A stretch of 64,000 nucleotides of DNA from CAIVND01 sp035532075 (GTDB taxonomy: Bacteria; Actinomycetota; Acidimicrobiia; Acidimicrobiales; Bog-793). A model generated the notes under the pieces. That model saw only the letters and a list, made by a program, of their open reading frames with translations, had not been told where the DNA came from and made no database searches. The stretch covers positions 1 through 64,000 of the forward strand of contig DATKRV010000003.1 of NCBI GenBank assembly GCA_035532075.1. Reading direction: 5' to 3'. Below, piece after piece: positions 45,292 through 54,339 of the stretch. Made by a program: the position numbers and the translations under genes. Numbering within the stretch: position 1 is the stretch's first letter; every line of letters starts with the position of its first letter.

Positions 45292-46528
45292 TGAGAGTGG
45301 CGTGATCGCGCAATATCTCGAACTCGGACTTCGTGTCGGGCGACACATTGAGGGCTTTGTCGACTCCTACTACGGACCTTTGGAGATCGCGAATCGGATC
45401 GCCGTCGAATCGGTGCGTGCTCCTGAGCTGCTCCGCCATGATGCCCGTGCCCTGGTTGGCGCGATCGACTCCGGTGATGCGCTCGGCAGCGTCGCTTACG
45501 GACAAGAGGTCAGTCCAGAGACCCCCGGGCGACGTAGGTATCTCCGGTCTCAGCTCGTCGGAGTCGAGATGACGACCAGGGTGCTCTCCAACGAGGCGGT
45601 CGATTACGCGGACGAGGTTGAGGCCTGTTATGGCGTGCGTCCAAAGCGCGTTCCCGAGGAGATGATTCTCGAGACGCACCGGAACCTTGATCTGGTGATG
45701 CCAGGATCGGGCCCGTTGCGTGATCGTCTTATTGCGTGGCGCGAGGCGCAGGCGATCGAACCTGCAAAACTTGGACGCGCAGTCGCGTCACTTTGTGAGG
45801 ATCTTCGCGCGAGAACCGACTTGATGTTCGGTCTTCCGGGGGGCGAAAGCATCGAATTCGAATATGTGAACAACAAACCGTGGTCCGGGTTCAACTACTA
45901 CCTCGGTGGACTCCGGTCGCGCGTCGCGATCAATATCGATCTCCCGGTACTCTCGACCATGCTTGCGCGCCTTGTCGCGCACGAGGCCTATCCCGGACAT
46001 CACACCGAACACTCGCGAAAAGAGGCAGGTCTCGTGCGAACTCGACATCAGTACGAAGAGTCGATCTCCCTCGTCGGTACACCGCAGTGTCTGATCGCGG
46101 AGGGACTCGCTGATCTCGGACTTGAAGTTGTGATGGGAATCCGTCCTGAAGCGGTGATTGCGGAACATTTTCAACCTCTTGGCATCAGCTACGACGAGGA
46201 GGTGATTGCCGTCGTCGCAGCGGCGAGCGATGTCCTTTCTTCGGTGCGGGCGAACGCTGCGTTCCGTCTGCATGAGGATCACGCGGATCCCGAGACGGTC
46301 ATCGATGAGATCGCGTACTTTGGTCTCCAGCCAAGGGCACGAGCAGCGAAGTCGATTGAATTCCTGCTCGATCCGACCTGGCGCGCCTATACCTCGTGTT
46401 ATGTCGAAGGGCTCCCGCTGTGTCGCAACTACGTCGCTGGTGACGCGCGTCGCTTTGAGCGTCTCATCACGGAACAGGTCATCCCCGCCGATCTCATTTC
46501 GGCACTCCCGATGGGCAACAAGGCGTAG
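45278..46528 (+). CDS. DUF885-type zinc metallopeptidase-like protein, 416 aa
   Basis: The motif HEAYPGHHTE (about 235) is the HExxPGHH zinc signature of DUF885 proteins, and a helix with an acidic residue (IAEGLADLGLE) follows at the spacing expected for the third ligand. It is shorter than many members (about 550-600 residues), and no signal peptide is seen, so it is likely cytosolic. The substrate is unknown. The start is ambiguous because of the tandem repeat: ATG 45278 or ATG 45287. Confidence 0.82.
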   Translation: MTQMDESGVIAQYLELGLRVGRHIEGFVDSYYGPLEIANRIAVESVRAPELLRHDARALVGAIDSGDALGSVAYGQEVSPETPGRRRYLRSQLVGVEMTTRVLSNEAVDYADEVEACYGVRPKRVPEEMILETHRNLDLVMPGSGPLRDRLIAWREAQAIEPAKLGRAVASLCEDLRARTDLMFGLPGGESIEFEYVNNKPWSGFNYYLGGLRSRVAINIDLPVLSTMLARLVAHEAYPGHHTEHSRKEAGLVRTRHQYEESISLVGTPQCLIAEGLADLGLEVVMGIRPEAVIAEHFQPLGISYDEEVIAVVAAASDVLSSVRANAAFRLHEDHADPETVIDEIAYFGLQPRARAAKSIEFLLDPTWRAYTSCYVEGLPLCRNYVAGDARRFERLITEQVIPADLISALPMGNKA

Positions 46529-46531
46529 ACC

Positions 46532-47464
46532 GTGTCTGATCACAGCCGCGCCCGAGCTCGTCGGTCCGTCCTCGCGGTTCCGGGATCAAGTGAGCGGTTC
46601 CTCGACAAGGCAGCAGGACTTGACGCGGACATGGTGCTGCTCGACCTCGAAGACGCGGTCGCACCGAGTGAGAAAAAAAGCGCACGCGAGAAGGTGGTGC
46701 GCGCGATCCGTGAGTTGGACTGGGGAGACAAGATCGTCGGTGTCCGCCTCAACGCGTTCTCGAGCCCCTATACCGTGAGCGACATCACCGAGGTCGTCGG
46801 CGCGGCTGGGAGCCGGTTGGATCTTGTCGTGTTGGCAAAGACCGAGCGCGCCAGCGAGATCGTCGCAGTCGATTTGATCCTCACCCAGGTTGAGCAGGGA
46901 GCCGGGCTCGATGTTGGACACATCGGGATCGAGGCACTCATCGAGACCGCCCGCGGAGTGTCAAACGTTGCGACGATCGCGGGCGCCTCACCGCGTCTTG
47001 AGGCGATTGCATTTGGTCCTGGTGATCTCGCGGCATCGCTCGGTATGCCGATTACGGTCGTCGGTGACGAAATCGAGGGATATCCGGGAGACCACTACCA
47101 TGCCGTGTGCATGTCGTTGCTCATTGCCGCAAGGACCAATGGTCTCTTCGTCATCGATGGACCATTCCATGGACTCGGCGATCTCGATCGGCTCGGCAAT
47201 CTCGCGAGGAGGACGCGTGCGCTCGGTTTTGACGGAAAGTGGGCGATTCATCCCGAGCAGATTGCGGTACTCAATGCGGTCTACTCTCCGACCGAGGCAG
47301 AGATCGCGAGAGCGAACGAGATGCTCGAAGCGATCGGCCACGCAGCCGAGGTCGATGGCAGGGGTGCGATCCGCCATGGCGGAGAGATGTTCGATGAGGT
47401 GAATCGCAAAACGGCGCTCTCTGTTCTTGCACGGGCACGACGGGCGGATCCGGGGGCATTATGA
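46532..47464 (+). CDS. CitE/HpcH-type CoA-ester lyase, 310 aa
   Basis: The phrases RSVLAVPGSSERFLDKAA, MVLLDLEDAVAPSEK, ALIETARGV, AIAFGPGDLAASLG and GKWAIHPEQIAVLN match the malyl-CoA / beta-methylmalyl-CoA / citramalyl-CoA lyase family, in which Asp and Glu bind Mg2+ and CoA esters are cleaved to acetyl-CoA or glyoxylate. Which ester is used is open. Its GTG begins 4 nt after the upstream stop, and its TGA overlaps the ATG of the next gene (ATGA). Confidence 0.87.
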   Translation: MSDHSRARARRSVLAVPGSSERFLDKAAGLDADMVLLDLEDAVAPSEKKSAREKVVRAIRELDWGDKIVGVRLNAFSSPYTVSDITEVVGAAGSRLDLVVLAKTERASEIVAVDLILTQVEQGAGLDVGHIGIEALIETARGVSNVATIAGASPRLEAIAFGPGDLAASLGMPITVVGDEIEGYPGDHYHAVCMSLLIAARTNGLFVIDGPFHGLGDLDRLGNLARRTRALGFDGKWAIHPEQIAVLNAVYSPTEAEIARANEMLEAIGHAAEVDGRGAIRHGGEMFDEVNRKTALSVLARARRADPGAL

Positions 47465-48696
47465 ACATGGAGAATCAGTCGGTTCGCATGCGCCGGGTGT
47501 TGGTGGTCGATGACGTCGTTCCCGAAGAGGCGCTCGGTGCCGGCTATCCACGACTACTGGAGACGATCGCTCAGATCCAGTCGGTGCCATCCGTCGAGGT
47601 TGCTTTTTTTCCAACCCTGGATCATCGACACGCGACCAATGACCTTGGAGCGATCCGCCCCTGGTCCGGATCGGTGCCGCTCGAGATCATTGCCGACGAT
47701 CTCGACCAACATCTCGGGCAGATGGTCTCGCAAGATCGACGTTATGACATCGTGGTGATCTCGCGTCCGCACAACTATGAGTACGTCATCGAGATGGTGC
47801 ACAGACACCTCCCGGGGGTGCCGATCATCTATGACGCGGAGGCGCTCTTCTACCGGAGACTTGAACGACAAATCGTGTTCTCAAGTGAAATGGAACGACC
47901 TCGGATCGAGGTAGCAACGAAGAAGATGCGAGAACTCGAAGCAAGGATCGCCGCGGAGGTGGATGAGCTGGTCTTCGTTTCAGATGAAGAGGCCGACCTT
48001 TTGCGCCCGTTCGCGAGGGGCAACCTCTCGGTCAACAGTCCGCTGTTGAAATCAATGCGCTGGACAGATACTGGCTTTGCAGAGCGCGAGGGTGTCGTCT
48101 TTGTCGCAAGTTGGTCCTCTGGAATAAAGTCTCCCAACGTCGATGGCATGCAGTGGTTCGCGCGTGAGGTCTGGCCGCGTGTACTCGCGCGTCTTGACAG
48201 TGCAAGGCTTCGGGTGACCGGCGCGAGGCCGCCAGCGGAGGTACTCCGGTTTTCATGTGAATCGATCTCCTTTCTCGGTCGGGTCGAGGATCTCGGTTCG
48301 ATCTATGGCAGCGCTCGGGTGGTTGTCGTGCCCAACCGCTATGGCGCAGGGGTGAAGAACAAGACGATCGAGGCGCTCCAAAGCGGAGTGCCAACGGTAT
48401 CGACGCAAGTTGGAGCGGAGGGAGTGCCGGTGCGCGGGGCGATCTCCGATGCCGAGGGCGACAATTTCGGATTCCCACCGTTCCTTTCAGTCACCGATGA
48501 CGCGACCCGCTTTGCCGAGCGTATTGTCTCGCTCTTGTGTGACGGGTCGCTCTGGCAGCGCGAACGTGAGCTGCTCAAGATTCAGTGTGAGGAGTTCGAT
48601 CGCGTTCGTGAGCACCAGGTGTGGTCGGAGATCATCCACCGGCTGCTCGTGGATGCTCCAGCCGACGCCACACTCGGGGACCTTCATCATGGCTGA
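47461..48696 (+). CDS. GT4-type glycosyltransferase, 411 aa
   Basis: A GT-B protein: N-terminal RVLVVDDVVPEEALGAGYPR, then YDIVVISRPHNYEYV and IIYDAEALFYRR, and the C-terminal half with VVFVASWSSGIKSPNVDG, GSARVVVVPNRYGAG and KNKTIEALQSGVPTVST, the donor-binding segment. It probably adds a sugar to a surface glycan. It begins the run of glycan genes, tightly overlapped with the preceding lyase gene (4 nt) and with the next small coiled-coil gene (8 nt). Confidence 0.85.
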   Translation: MNMENQSVRMRRVLVVDDVVPEEALGAGYPRLLETIAQIQSVPSVEVAFFPTLDHRHATNDLGAIRPWSGSVPLEIIADDLDQHLGQMVSQDRRYDIVVISRPHNYEYVIEMVHRHLPGVPIIYDAEALFYRRLERQIVFSSEMERPRIEVATKKMRELEARIAAEVDELVFVSDEEADLLRPFARGNLSVNSPLLKSMRWTDTGFAEREGVVFVASWSSGIKSPNVDGMQWFAREVWPRVLARLDSARLRVTGARPPAEVLRFSCESISFLGRVEDLGSIYGSARVVVVPNRYGAGVKNKTIEALQSGVPTVSTQVGAEGVPVRGAISDAEGDNFGFPPFLSVTDDATRFAERIVSLLCDGSLWQRERELLKIQCEEFDRVREHQVWSEIIHRLLVDAPADATLGDLHHG

Positions 48697-49075
48697 CCGG
48701 AATGGTGAAGTCGGCGAGCCAGATCTCGTGACGAGGGAGCTTCTCGAGATCGTGAAGATGCGCAATCTCGAAATAGCGAATTTTGGCGACGAGGTCGACG
48801 AGATTCATCGAACGAAAGACAGACGGATTACCGAGCTCGATGTTGCGCTCTGGCATGAACGACGAAGGGCAGATGACCTGGATCGTCGATGGAACGGTCT
48901 CGCCCGCGAGTACGAGTCGATCAAAGCTGATCTTGACCGCACGGGAGCCGAGCTGGTGCGCGTCCAGAGCCAGCGGAGCTATCGGCTGCTCGTCAAAACC
49001 GTTGCGTTTTTCAAGGGCCAGACACTGCGCCGTTCGATACGACAGATGAGCTCACCTCCGAAGAGCACGAGCTGA
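48689..49075 (+). CDS. Small stand-alone coiled-coil protein, 128 aa
   Basis: The ATG lies inside the 3' end of the GT4 gene (8-nt overlap); an upstream open extension is only a shadow. The chain is mostly heptad-like, with many Glu/Arg/Leu (VTRELLEIVKMRNLEIANFG ... EYESIKADLDRTGAELVRV), and ends QSQRSYRLLVKTVAFFKG, the SYRLL tail that normally closes coiled-coil glycosyltransferases. No enzymatic domain is visible. It looks like a detached tail or adaptor module that could bridge the flanking GT4 and GT2 enzymes, by inference. Confidence 0.7.
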   Translation: MADRNGEVGEPDLVTRELLEIVKMRNLEIANFGDEVDEIHRTKDRRITELDVALWHERRRADDLDRRWNGLAREYESIKADLDRTGAELVRVQSQRSYRLLVKTVAFFKGQTLRRSIRQMSSPPKSTS

Positions 49076-49091
49076 ATCAAGTGCGATTTCG

Positions 49092-50381
49092 GTGAATGCG
49101 CCTATTGTCTTTGTCGAACATGAATCACCGCTCGTCTCTGTGATCATCATCGCCTGGCGATCCGCGCCGCACATCCGGGCCTGTCTCGAATCGGTCGTCA
49201 CCCATATCCACGGCATCGCCTATGAGGTGGTATTGATCCTCAATGAGCCCGATGACCAGCTGCGCGAATTTGTCGATATGCAGACGACCGGTATCCGTAC
49301 GATCACCACTCGGGTCAATGTCGGCTACGGGGGAGCGGTCAACCTCGGCGTGAACCGCGCGCGAGGCGAATTCGTCGTCTTGTTGAATGACGATGCCGAG
49401 GTGATGGAAAACTGGCTGGAGCCGCTCGTCGATCTCGCACGACGTCGGCCACGCGCAGTTGCGGTTGGATCGACCACATTGTTTCCCGATGGTTCAATCC
49501 AGGAGGCGGGAAGTGCCATCTGGGCCGACGGTTCGACCGTAAAGGTGGGACGTGGCCTTCCCCGTGACAGTCGACGGTATGACTATGAGCGCCGAGTGGA
49601 GCACTGCTCGGGAACCTCGCTCCTCGTGCGAAGATCCGCCTGGATGGCCATTGGCGGGATGGATGCCAAGGCCTATTACCCTGCCTATTACGAGGACACC
49701 GATCTCTGCCTGCGCCTGATCGAGGCCGGTGGAGAGGTCTGGTACCAGCCCCGGTCGTATCTTCGACATATCGAGTCCGCAAGTACCAACTTTTCCTATC
49801 GTCGTTTCCTGTTCGAGAAGAACCAGGCGGTCTTCGTCCGGCGTTGGCATGAGCTGCTCCACTCTCACGTTGCCTTTGTTCCCGATGATGATCGCGTTAT
49901 CGATGAGGCGCGATGGCGGGCGATGGGATCTCCGGTGCGGGTCCTCGCGGTGATTGAATCCTCGAAAATCCCCGTTGACTTGATGCTGCTGCTCCAGGCG
50001 GGTGGTCGTTGTCAGGTTGCGGTCTTTTCTGAAGAGCGCGTCAAGGACAATGGACAACTCTGCGCTCTCGGGATCGGTCCGATCGAGTCGGGCGAGCGTC
50101 TCTGTGTCGGGGAATACCTTGCGACCAGCGCAGTGAGATATGACCTCGTGGTTGATCTTCGCGAGCGGGAGTCGCGCGAATTTGACGTCATCGACACTGA
50201 CTGCATCCCCGAGACGGTGCTCTTGGTGCCAAGTTCATCCGACGGCAACGTATTGAATGTCACGACGGGTGGATCGAGAGGGAATGTATTGCCAAGACAG
50301 TTTGTGGATTTTGTCGCCTCAATCGAGGCGGGGCGCGGTTCTGGTGTTGGCCAGGGAGAGGGTGATTCCGCTGAACGATGA
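49092..50381 (+). CDS. GT2 glycosyltransferase, rhamnosyltransferase-like, 429 aa
   Basis: VSVIIIAWRSAPHIRACLES opens the GT-A fold. NVGYGGAVNLGVNRA and VVLLNDDAEV (DxD-type, about 103) are followed by the GT2 C-terminal phrase YYEDTDLCLRLIEAGGEVWY (about 200), as in rhamnosyltransferases of the WbbL type. A further domain of about 150 residues is without clear assignment. The start is GTG at 49092; its end overlaps the second coiled-coil gene by 20 nt. Confidence 0.87.
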   Translation: MNAPIVFVEHESPLVSVIIIAWRSAPHIRACLESVVTHIHGIAYEVVLILNEPDDQLREFVDMQTTGIRTITTRVNVGYGGAVNLGVNRARGEFVVLLNDDAEVMENWLEPLVDLARRRPRAVAVGSTTLFPDGSIQEAGSAIWADGSTVKVGRGLPRDSRRYDYERRVEHCSGTSLLVRRSAWMAIGGMDAKAYYPAYYEDTDLCLRLIEAGGEVWYQPRSYLRHIESASTNFSYRRFLFEKNQAVFVRRWHELLHSHVAFVPDDDRVIDEARWRAMGSPVRVLAVIESSKIPVDLMLLLQAGGRCQVAVFSEERVKDNGQLCALGIGPIESGERLCVGEYLATSAVRYDLVVDLRERESREFDVIDTDCIPETVLLVPSSSDGNVLNVTTGGSRGNVLPRQFVDFVASIEAGRGSGVGQGEGDSAER

Positions 50382-50688
50382 TGAGCTTGTCAGGCTACGG
50401 GCACGCGTCGGCGAACTCGAGACACAGATTGGTCAGTTGCGCGCCATCGACGAGATTCGCGAGGTGGAGATGCAATCGCTTGAGCACGAGGTCGCGCTGA
50501 AGGCGGCATACATCGAGCGGCTCGAACGGATCGAGGAGGAGGTGGTCGCCCCAAAGGATCTCCACATCCGCAACCTCGAAGCGATCATCGCCGAGCTTCG
50601 GAGTTCCGCGCCACAAGAATCTCAAGCGACGGACAGCAAGGTCTCTTCAATCTCGCGCATCGCGGGCCTGAGAAGACGGAAGAGCTGA
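50362..50688 (+). CDS. Second small coiled-coil protein, 108 aa
   Basis: GTG at 50362 with gggagagg immediately upstream gives VIPLNDDELVRLRARVGELE. The open frame extends upstream only as a shadow of the GT2 gene. Nearly the whole protein is a coiled coil (EVEMQSLEHEVALKAAYIER), ending in a basic tail (RIAGLRRRKS). Like 48689-49075 it has no enzymatic domain and is overlapped with a glycosyltransferase gene. Confidence 0.6.
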   Translation: MIPLNDDELVRLRARVGELETQIGQLRAIDEIREVEMQSLEHEVALKAAYIERLERIEEEVVAPKDLHIRNLEAIIAELRSSAPQESQATDSKVSSISRIAGLRRRKS

Positions 50689-50800
50689 GTCCGTGTCGGT
50701 CTGTGAATGCTTGAGTAGTGTTTTTGTGCAGAGAATGTTTTCCTCCTGAATTTTTCTTGAGATTTCACAAGGGTCTCCGATTCCAAGAAAGTCAACCCGT

Positions 50801-51760
50801 ATGAGCAGGTATTTCATTGCCGGCGGCGCCGGATTTATCGGCAGCAACCTCGTTGCACGCCTGCTCGACGAGGAGCCCGATGCAAGGGTCGTGGTCTATG
50901 ACAACTTCCTCTCTGGACATCGCTGGCATCTTGAGGCATTCGCAGATGATGATCGTCTGGCAATTGTTGAAGGCGACATTGCAGATACGCAGCGTCTCAA
51001 CGAGGCAGTGTACGGCTCTGATCACCTCTTCCAGCTTGCCGCGAACGCCGACATTGCCGCAGCAGTAAATGACCCCTCGGTTGACTTTCGCCTCGGTACC
51101 TTTCTCGTTCACCAGGTGCTCGAGGCGGCGAGATTGACCGGAGTTTCGAGGGTCACCTACACATCGGGCAGCGGTGTCTACGGAGATCTGGGCAGCACGG
51201 AGATCGACGAAACCTATGGGCCGCTTCAACCAGTCTCCACCTACGGCGCGAGCAAGCTCGCTGGAGAGTCCCTGGTGAGCGCGTATTGCCACATGTTCGA
51301 CATCGAGGGCGTCGCGTTTCGCTTCGCGAACGTGATCGGTCCCCGCCAGACGCACGGAATCGTCTATGACTTCGTCCGTAAACTCCTTGCGGATCCGACA
51401 AGGCTGGTCGTCATGGGCGATGGTTCACAGAGCAAGTCCTATGTGCACGTCGCCGATGTTCTCGACGCGGTCTTTCTCATGAAGTCAAGACGCCAGAAAC
51501 CGTTCGATGTCTACAACGTCGGTACCGATGAATACGTCACCGTCAGAGATATTGCTGAACTCGTCATCGAGGTGATGGGTCTCGGAGGGGTCGAGATCAA
51601 TTATGGAAGCGAACCGAGAGGCTGGAAGGGTGATGTTCCGATTGTCCGCTTCTCCTCAAAGAAGATCCGCGGCCTTGGCTGGAACAACTCCTGGTCGAGC
51701 CGCGACGCCCTGCGCGAGTCGGCAGTTCGGATATTGAGTGAGGCGCAACAGCCGCATTGA
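50801..51760 (+). CDS. Extended SDR NDP-sugar epimerase/dehydratase, 319 aa
   Basis: The nucleotide-binding motif FIAGGAGFIGSNLVARLL is at the N-terminus, and the catalytic YGASK (YxxxK) with an upstream TSGSGVYG is in the centre. NVIGPRQTHGIVYDFVRKL and KSYVHVADVLDA follow, typical of UDP-glucose 4-epimerase / dTDP-glucose dehydratase relatives. It modifies a nucleotide sugar used by the neighbouring transferases; the exact sugar is unresolved. It ends 4 bp before the convergent hddC-like gene. Confidence 0.88.
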   Translation: MSRYFIAGGAGFIGSNLVARLLDEEPDARVVVYDNFLSGHRWHLEAFADDDRLAIVEGDIADTQRLNEAVYGSDHLFQLAANADIAAAVNDPSVDFRLGTFLVHQVLEAARLTGVSRVTYTSGSGVYGDLGSTEIDETYGPLQPVSTYGASKLAGESLVSAYCHMFDIEGVAFRFANVIGPRQTHGIVYDFVRKLLADPTRLVVMGDGSQSKSYVHVADVLDAVFLMKSRRQKPFDVYNVGTDEYVTVRDIAELVIEVMGLGGVEINYGSEPRGWKGDVPIVRFSSKKIRGLGWNNSWSSRDALRESAVRILSEAQQPH

Positions 51761-51764
51761 TCGA

Positions 51765-52466
51765 TTATTGGGACAGCTTCGCGCGAAGGTATCGATCGGT
51801 CTCCGCGAGCGATTCGGGAGTTCCGATCTCATGGAAGCGCTCAGTCGCCTCGTAGCCATACAGCTCTCCCGAACGCGAGAGTCGGTGATAGAGCTCGGCG
51901 AGATCGGTTATAGCTGGGCTGACGACGTCGAGCGCCGTTGCCTTCAAAGCCCCGAGCCCAAAGTCAATCCAGGACATCTCCTCTGTCGGAGCGAATTTGT
52001 CATATGCGATGATCTTGTCGTCTTGGAAATTGACGTTGGAACGATCCCACTGGTTGTCATTGAATAGGATGCACATCCCGGCCCGCTTGTTGCTTGCCAG
52101 CCAGGATCTTGCGAAGTCGGCGTAGTTGATTTCCAGGTAGGTATCGCCGTACATGACGAGAAATTGTTCTCCGAGATGGACACGCGCCCTTCGAATTGCG
52201 CCGAGTGTCCCGTCGAGGTCAGCCGAATCGTAGCTGTAGCTGATGGCGACGCCCTCTCGGGAACGACCGATTCGCTCCTCGATCTGTTCCCCGAGATGTC
52301 CGACACACAGCACGACCCTCTCGACGCCGTAGGTCGCGAGCAGGCGGATCTGGTGCACGAGAAATGGCTCGTTGGCGACTTCGATGAGTGCCTTGGGAGT
52401 CGATCTCCCGATCTCGCCAAGGCGAGTGCCGAGTCCTCCGGCAAGGATGCAGACAGGTGGAAGCAC
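51765..52466 (-). CDS. hddC: Heptose-1-phosphate nucleotidyltransferase-like, 233 aa
   Basis: CILAGGLGTRLGEIGRSTPK is the sugar-nucleotidyltransferase signature with the activating Lys, and VMYGDTYLEINYADFA holds the catalytic Asp. Size and sequence suit the HddC (GDP-D-glycero-D-manno-heptose) type, and the co-directional hddA- and gmhB-like genes support it. Glucose-1-phosphate or mannose-1-phosphate nucleotidyltransferase are alternatives on sequence alone. GTG at 52466 is the start. It would be the last gene of a leftward operon. Confidence 0.8.
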   Translation of the reverse strand: MLPPVCILAGGLGTRLGEIGRSTPKALIEVANEPFLVHQIRLLATYGVERVVLCVGHLGEQIEERIGRSREGVAISYSYDSADLDGTLGAIRRARVHLGEQFLVMYGDTYLEINYADFARSWLASNKRAGMCILFNDNQWDRSNVNFQDDKIIAYDKFAPTEEMSWIDFGLGALKATALDVVSPAITDLAELYHRLSRSGELYGYEATERFHEIGTPESLAETDRYLRAKLSQ

Positions 52467-52514
52467 CGAATCTCGCTAACGCGTGGAGCTATTTACAGAA
52501 CAGTAGTCGGGCAC

Positions 52515-53501
52515 TTAGACGAGTCCCTGTGCCGAGGCACCGCCGAACTCGAAGTCGAATGGTTGCTCGGTTGCCCCCAACCCGGCCATCGCCTCTCGCG
52601 TGAGCGAGGGAATCGCGGAGTAGACAAGGAGAAATCCGCCCCCTCCGGCACCGATCAGTTTGCCCCCGATCGCGCCATTGGCCATCGCAATTTCATAGAG
52701 GCGATCGATGTGGGCATTCGTGACGTCATCTGAACGGCTGCGTTTGTTCTGCCAGTGCTCGTTCATGAGTTTTGCGTAACCCTCGAGATCTCCGCATTCG
52801 AGCAACTGGCGACTCTTGAAGCCCATCTCTTTCGTCCGGTGAAGATTCTCGATCATCTCTTGGTCCCCCGCGAGGGACCTTTTGTGCTGGTCCATGAGCA
52901 CACTCGAAGCCGAGCGGGTCTCCCCCGTGTAAAAAAGCAACATCTGATTGCGAAGTCTTTCATGCGTGGCGCCGCTCAGACTGAGCGGCTCGACCGTTAC
53001 GGTGTCGTCGCGGTGAAAGGTATAGGCACAGATTCCGCCGTGGGCGGCGACATAGGGGTCCTGTTTTCCAACAGGCTCTTGTAAGAAGTCGATCTCGATC
53101 TCGCTCGCCTGTTGTGCGAGCTGGGCGGGCGTCGTCGATGTGCGACGACACTGAGCGAGCGCTTTGAGCAGGGCGACGGTGAACGACCCTGATGATCCCA
53201 AGCCTGTTCCTGCCGGAACGTCGGCGATCGAGGTGATCTCAAGGGGGTCTCCGTCCCAGTATCGCATCAGCGCCTCGCGAAAGATCGGATGACGGATCGA
53301 CGATGGCGTTCGGGTCTCTTCGAGCTTTGAGTATTTGAGCTGGAAGATCCGGTTGAATGCGGCGTGAACCAAGATGTAGACGTATCTGTCGATTGCGCCA
53401 GCGACAAGGAAACCTTCGTGCTCGCGAAAGTACGAGGGCAGATCCGTTCCGCCTCCACCAAGGGAGATGCGAAGTGGCGCCTTCGCGACAATGACGCCCA
53501 T
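52515..53501 (-). CDS. hddA: D-glycero-D-manno-heptose-7-phosphate kinase-like GHMP kinase, 328 aa
   Basis: The N-terminus IVAKAPLRISLGGGGTDLPS and the ATP loop PAGTGLGSSGSFTVALLKAL are those of the GHMP kinases, and GAIDRYVYILVH fits HddA. GGKLIGAGGGGFLLVY is motif 3. It would phosphorylate heptose-7-phosphate at C1. The ATG at 53501 is chosen: an upstream open extension to 53693 overlaps the transaldolase gene. The spacing to that gene is 2 nt, so they are cotranscribed. Confidence 0.88.
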   Translation of the reverse strand: MGVIVAKAPLRISLGGGGTDLPSYFREHEGFLVAGAIDRYVYILVHAAFNRIFQLKYSKLEETRTPSSIRHPIFREALMRYWDGDPLEITSIADVPAGTGLGSSGSFTVALLKALAQCRRTSTTPAQLAQQASEIEIDFLQEPVGKQDPYVAAHGGICAYTFHRDDTVTVEPLSLSGATHERLRNQMLLFYTGETRSASSVLMDQHKRSLAGDQEMIENLHRTKEMGFKSRQLLECGDLEGYAKLMNEHWQNKRSRSDDVTNAHIDRLYEIAMANGAIGGKLIGAGGGGFLLVYSAIPSLTREAMAGLGATEQPFDFEFGGASAQGLV

Positions 53502-53503
53502 TG

Positions 53504-54229
53504 TCAGAGCGAGTACTTCGCCAAGGTCGCGTCCCGATTGAACATCTCGACGGTCTCGAGTGAGTATTGGTCGAGGTCTTTCCCAATCGTGCCAAGTTTG
53601 TCGAGAAGACCGCGTGTCATGGTGATGATGTGACACCCCACGCTGTTTGCCTGGATCAGATTGAGAACCTCGCGCGGTGATGACCAGATGCATTCCGTGT
53701 CCGGTGATGCCTTCATGATTTCGACCGCCTCGGCAACGATCGGAAGCGGATCTCTCCCCGTGTCGGCAATGCGCCCGGCAAAGATCGAGATGTACGAGGC
53801 CGCCCCGCCGCTCAATGCCTCTGTCGCTCGCTCAACCTGGTCGAGCGTGAAAACTGCGGTGACGTTCACCATCACACCGCTTGATGAAAGGTCATGAACG
53901 AGGGGGATCAGTGTCTCGCCTTTGGTCGTGGTGATGGGAATCTTGACAAAGACATTGTCCGCCCATGAGGAGATGATTCGGGCCTGTCGATGCATCTCCT
54001 TCGGCTCATCAGCGAAGACTTCGAACGAAATCGGCCGATCACCGACGTGGAGCAGAAGTTCTGATGCGAACTCTGCGTAATCGAGGACGCCAGCCTCGCG
54101 CATCAAGGTGGGATTGGTAGTGAAGCCCCTGATTCTCTTGTCCGCCGCGAATTCGAGTATTTCCTTGATAGCTGCGCCATCGGCAAAGATCTTGGTCTTC
54201 AAGGGAGAGCTCGACATTGGCGAAAGCAT
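53504..54229 (-). CDS. Transaldolase / fructose-6-phosphate aldolase family protein, 241 aa
   Basis: GFTTNPTLMREAG and NVFVKIPITTTKGE, which carries the Schiff-base Lys, identify the TalC/FSA branch; VNVTAVFTLDQVERA and ISIFAGRIADTGRD follow. The size is close to the small transaldolases (about 215-240 residues). In the heptose operon it could adjust the supply of sedoheptulose 7-phosphate, the substrate of GmhA, or act on another ketose. ATG at 54229 has CGGAG close upstream; ATG 54217 is an alternative. Confidence 0.85.
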   Translation of the reverse strand: MLSPMSSSPLKTKIFADGAAIKEILEFAADKRIRGFTTNPTLMREAGVLDYAEFASELLLHVGDRPISFEVFADEPKEMHRQARIISSWADNVFVKIPITTTKGETLIPLVHDLSSSGVMVNVTAVFTLDQVERATEALSGGAASYISIFAGRIADTGRDPLPIVAEAVEIMKASPDTECIWSSPREVLNLIQANSVGCHIITMTRGLLDKLGTIGKDLDQYSLETVEMFNRDATLAKYSL

Positions 54230-54339
54230 AGTCTCCGGGTTAAGATCTGCTCTTCCCAGATGGGCTTGCGACTCGCAGGTTTGTGCACCTCGACAACGCA
54301 TTCGGTGTCCAACACGCCTCACCGATGCCAAGCAGATAT

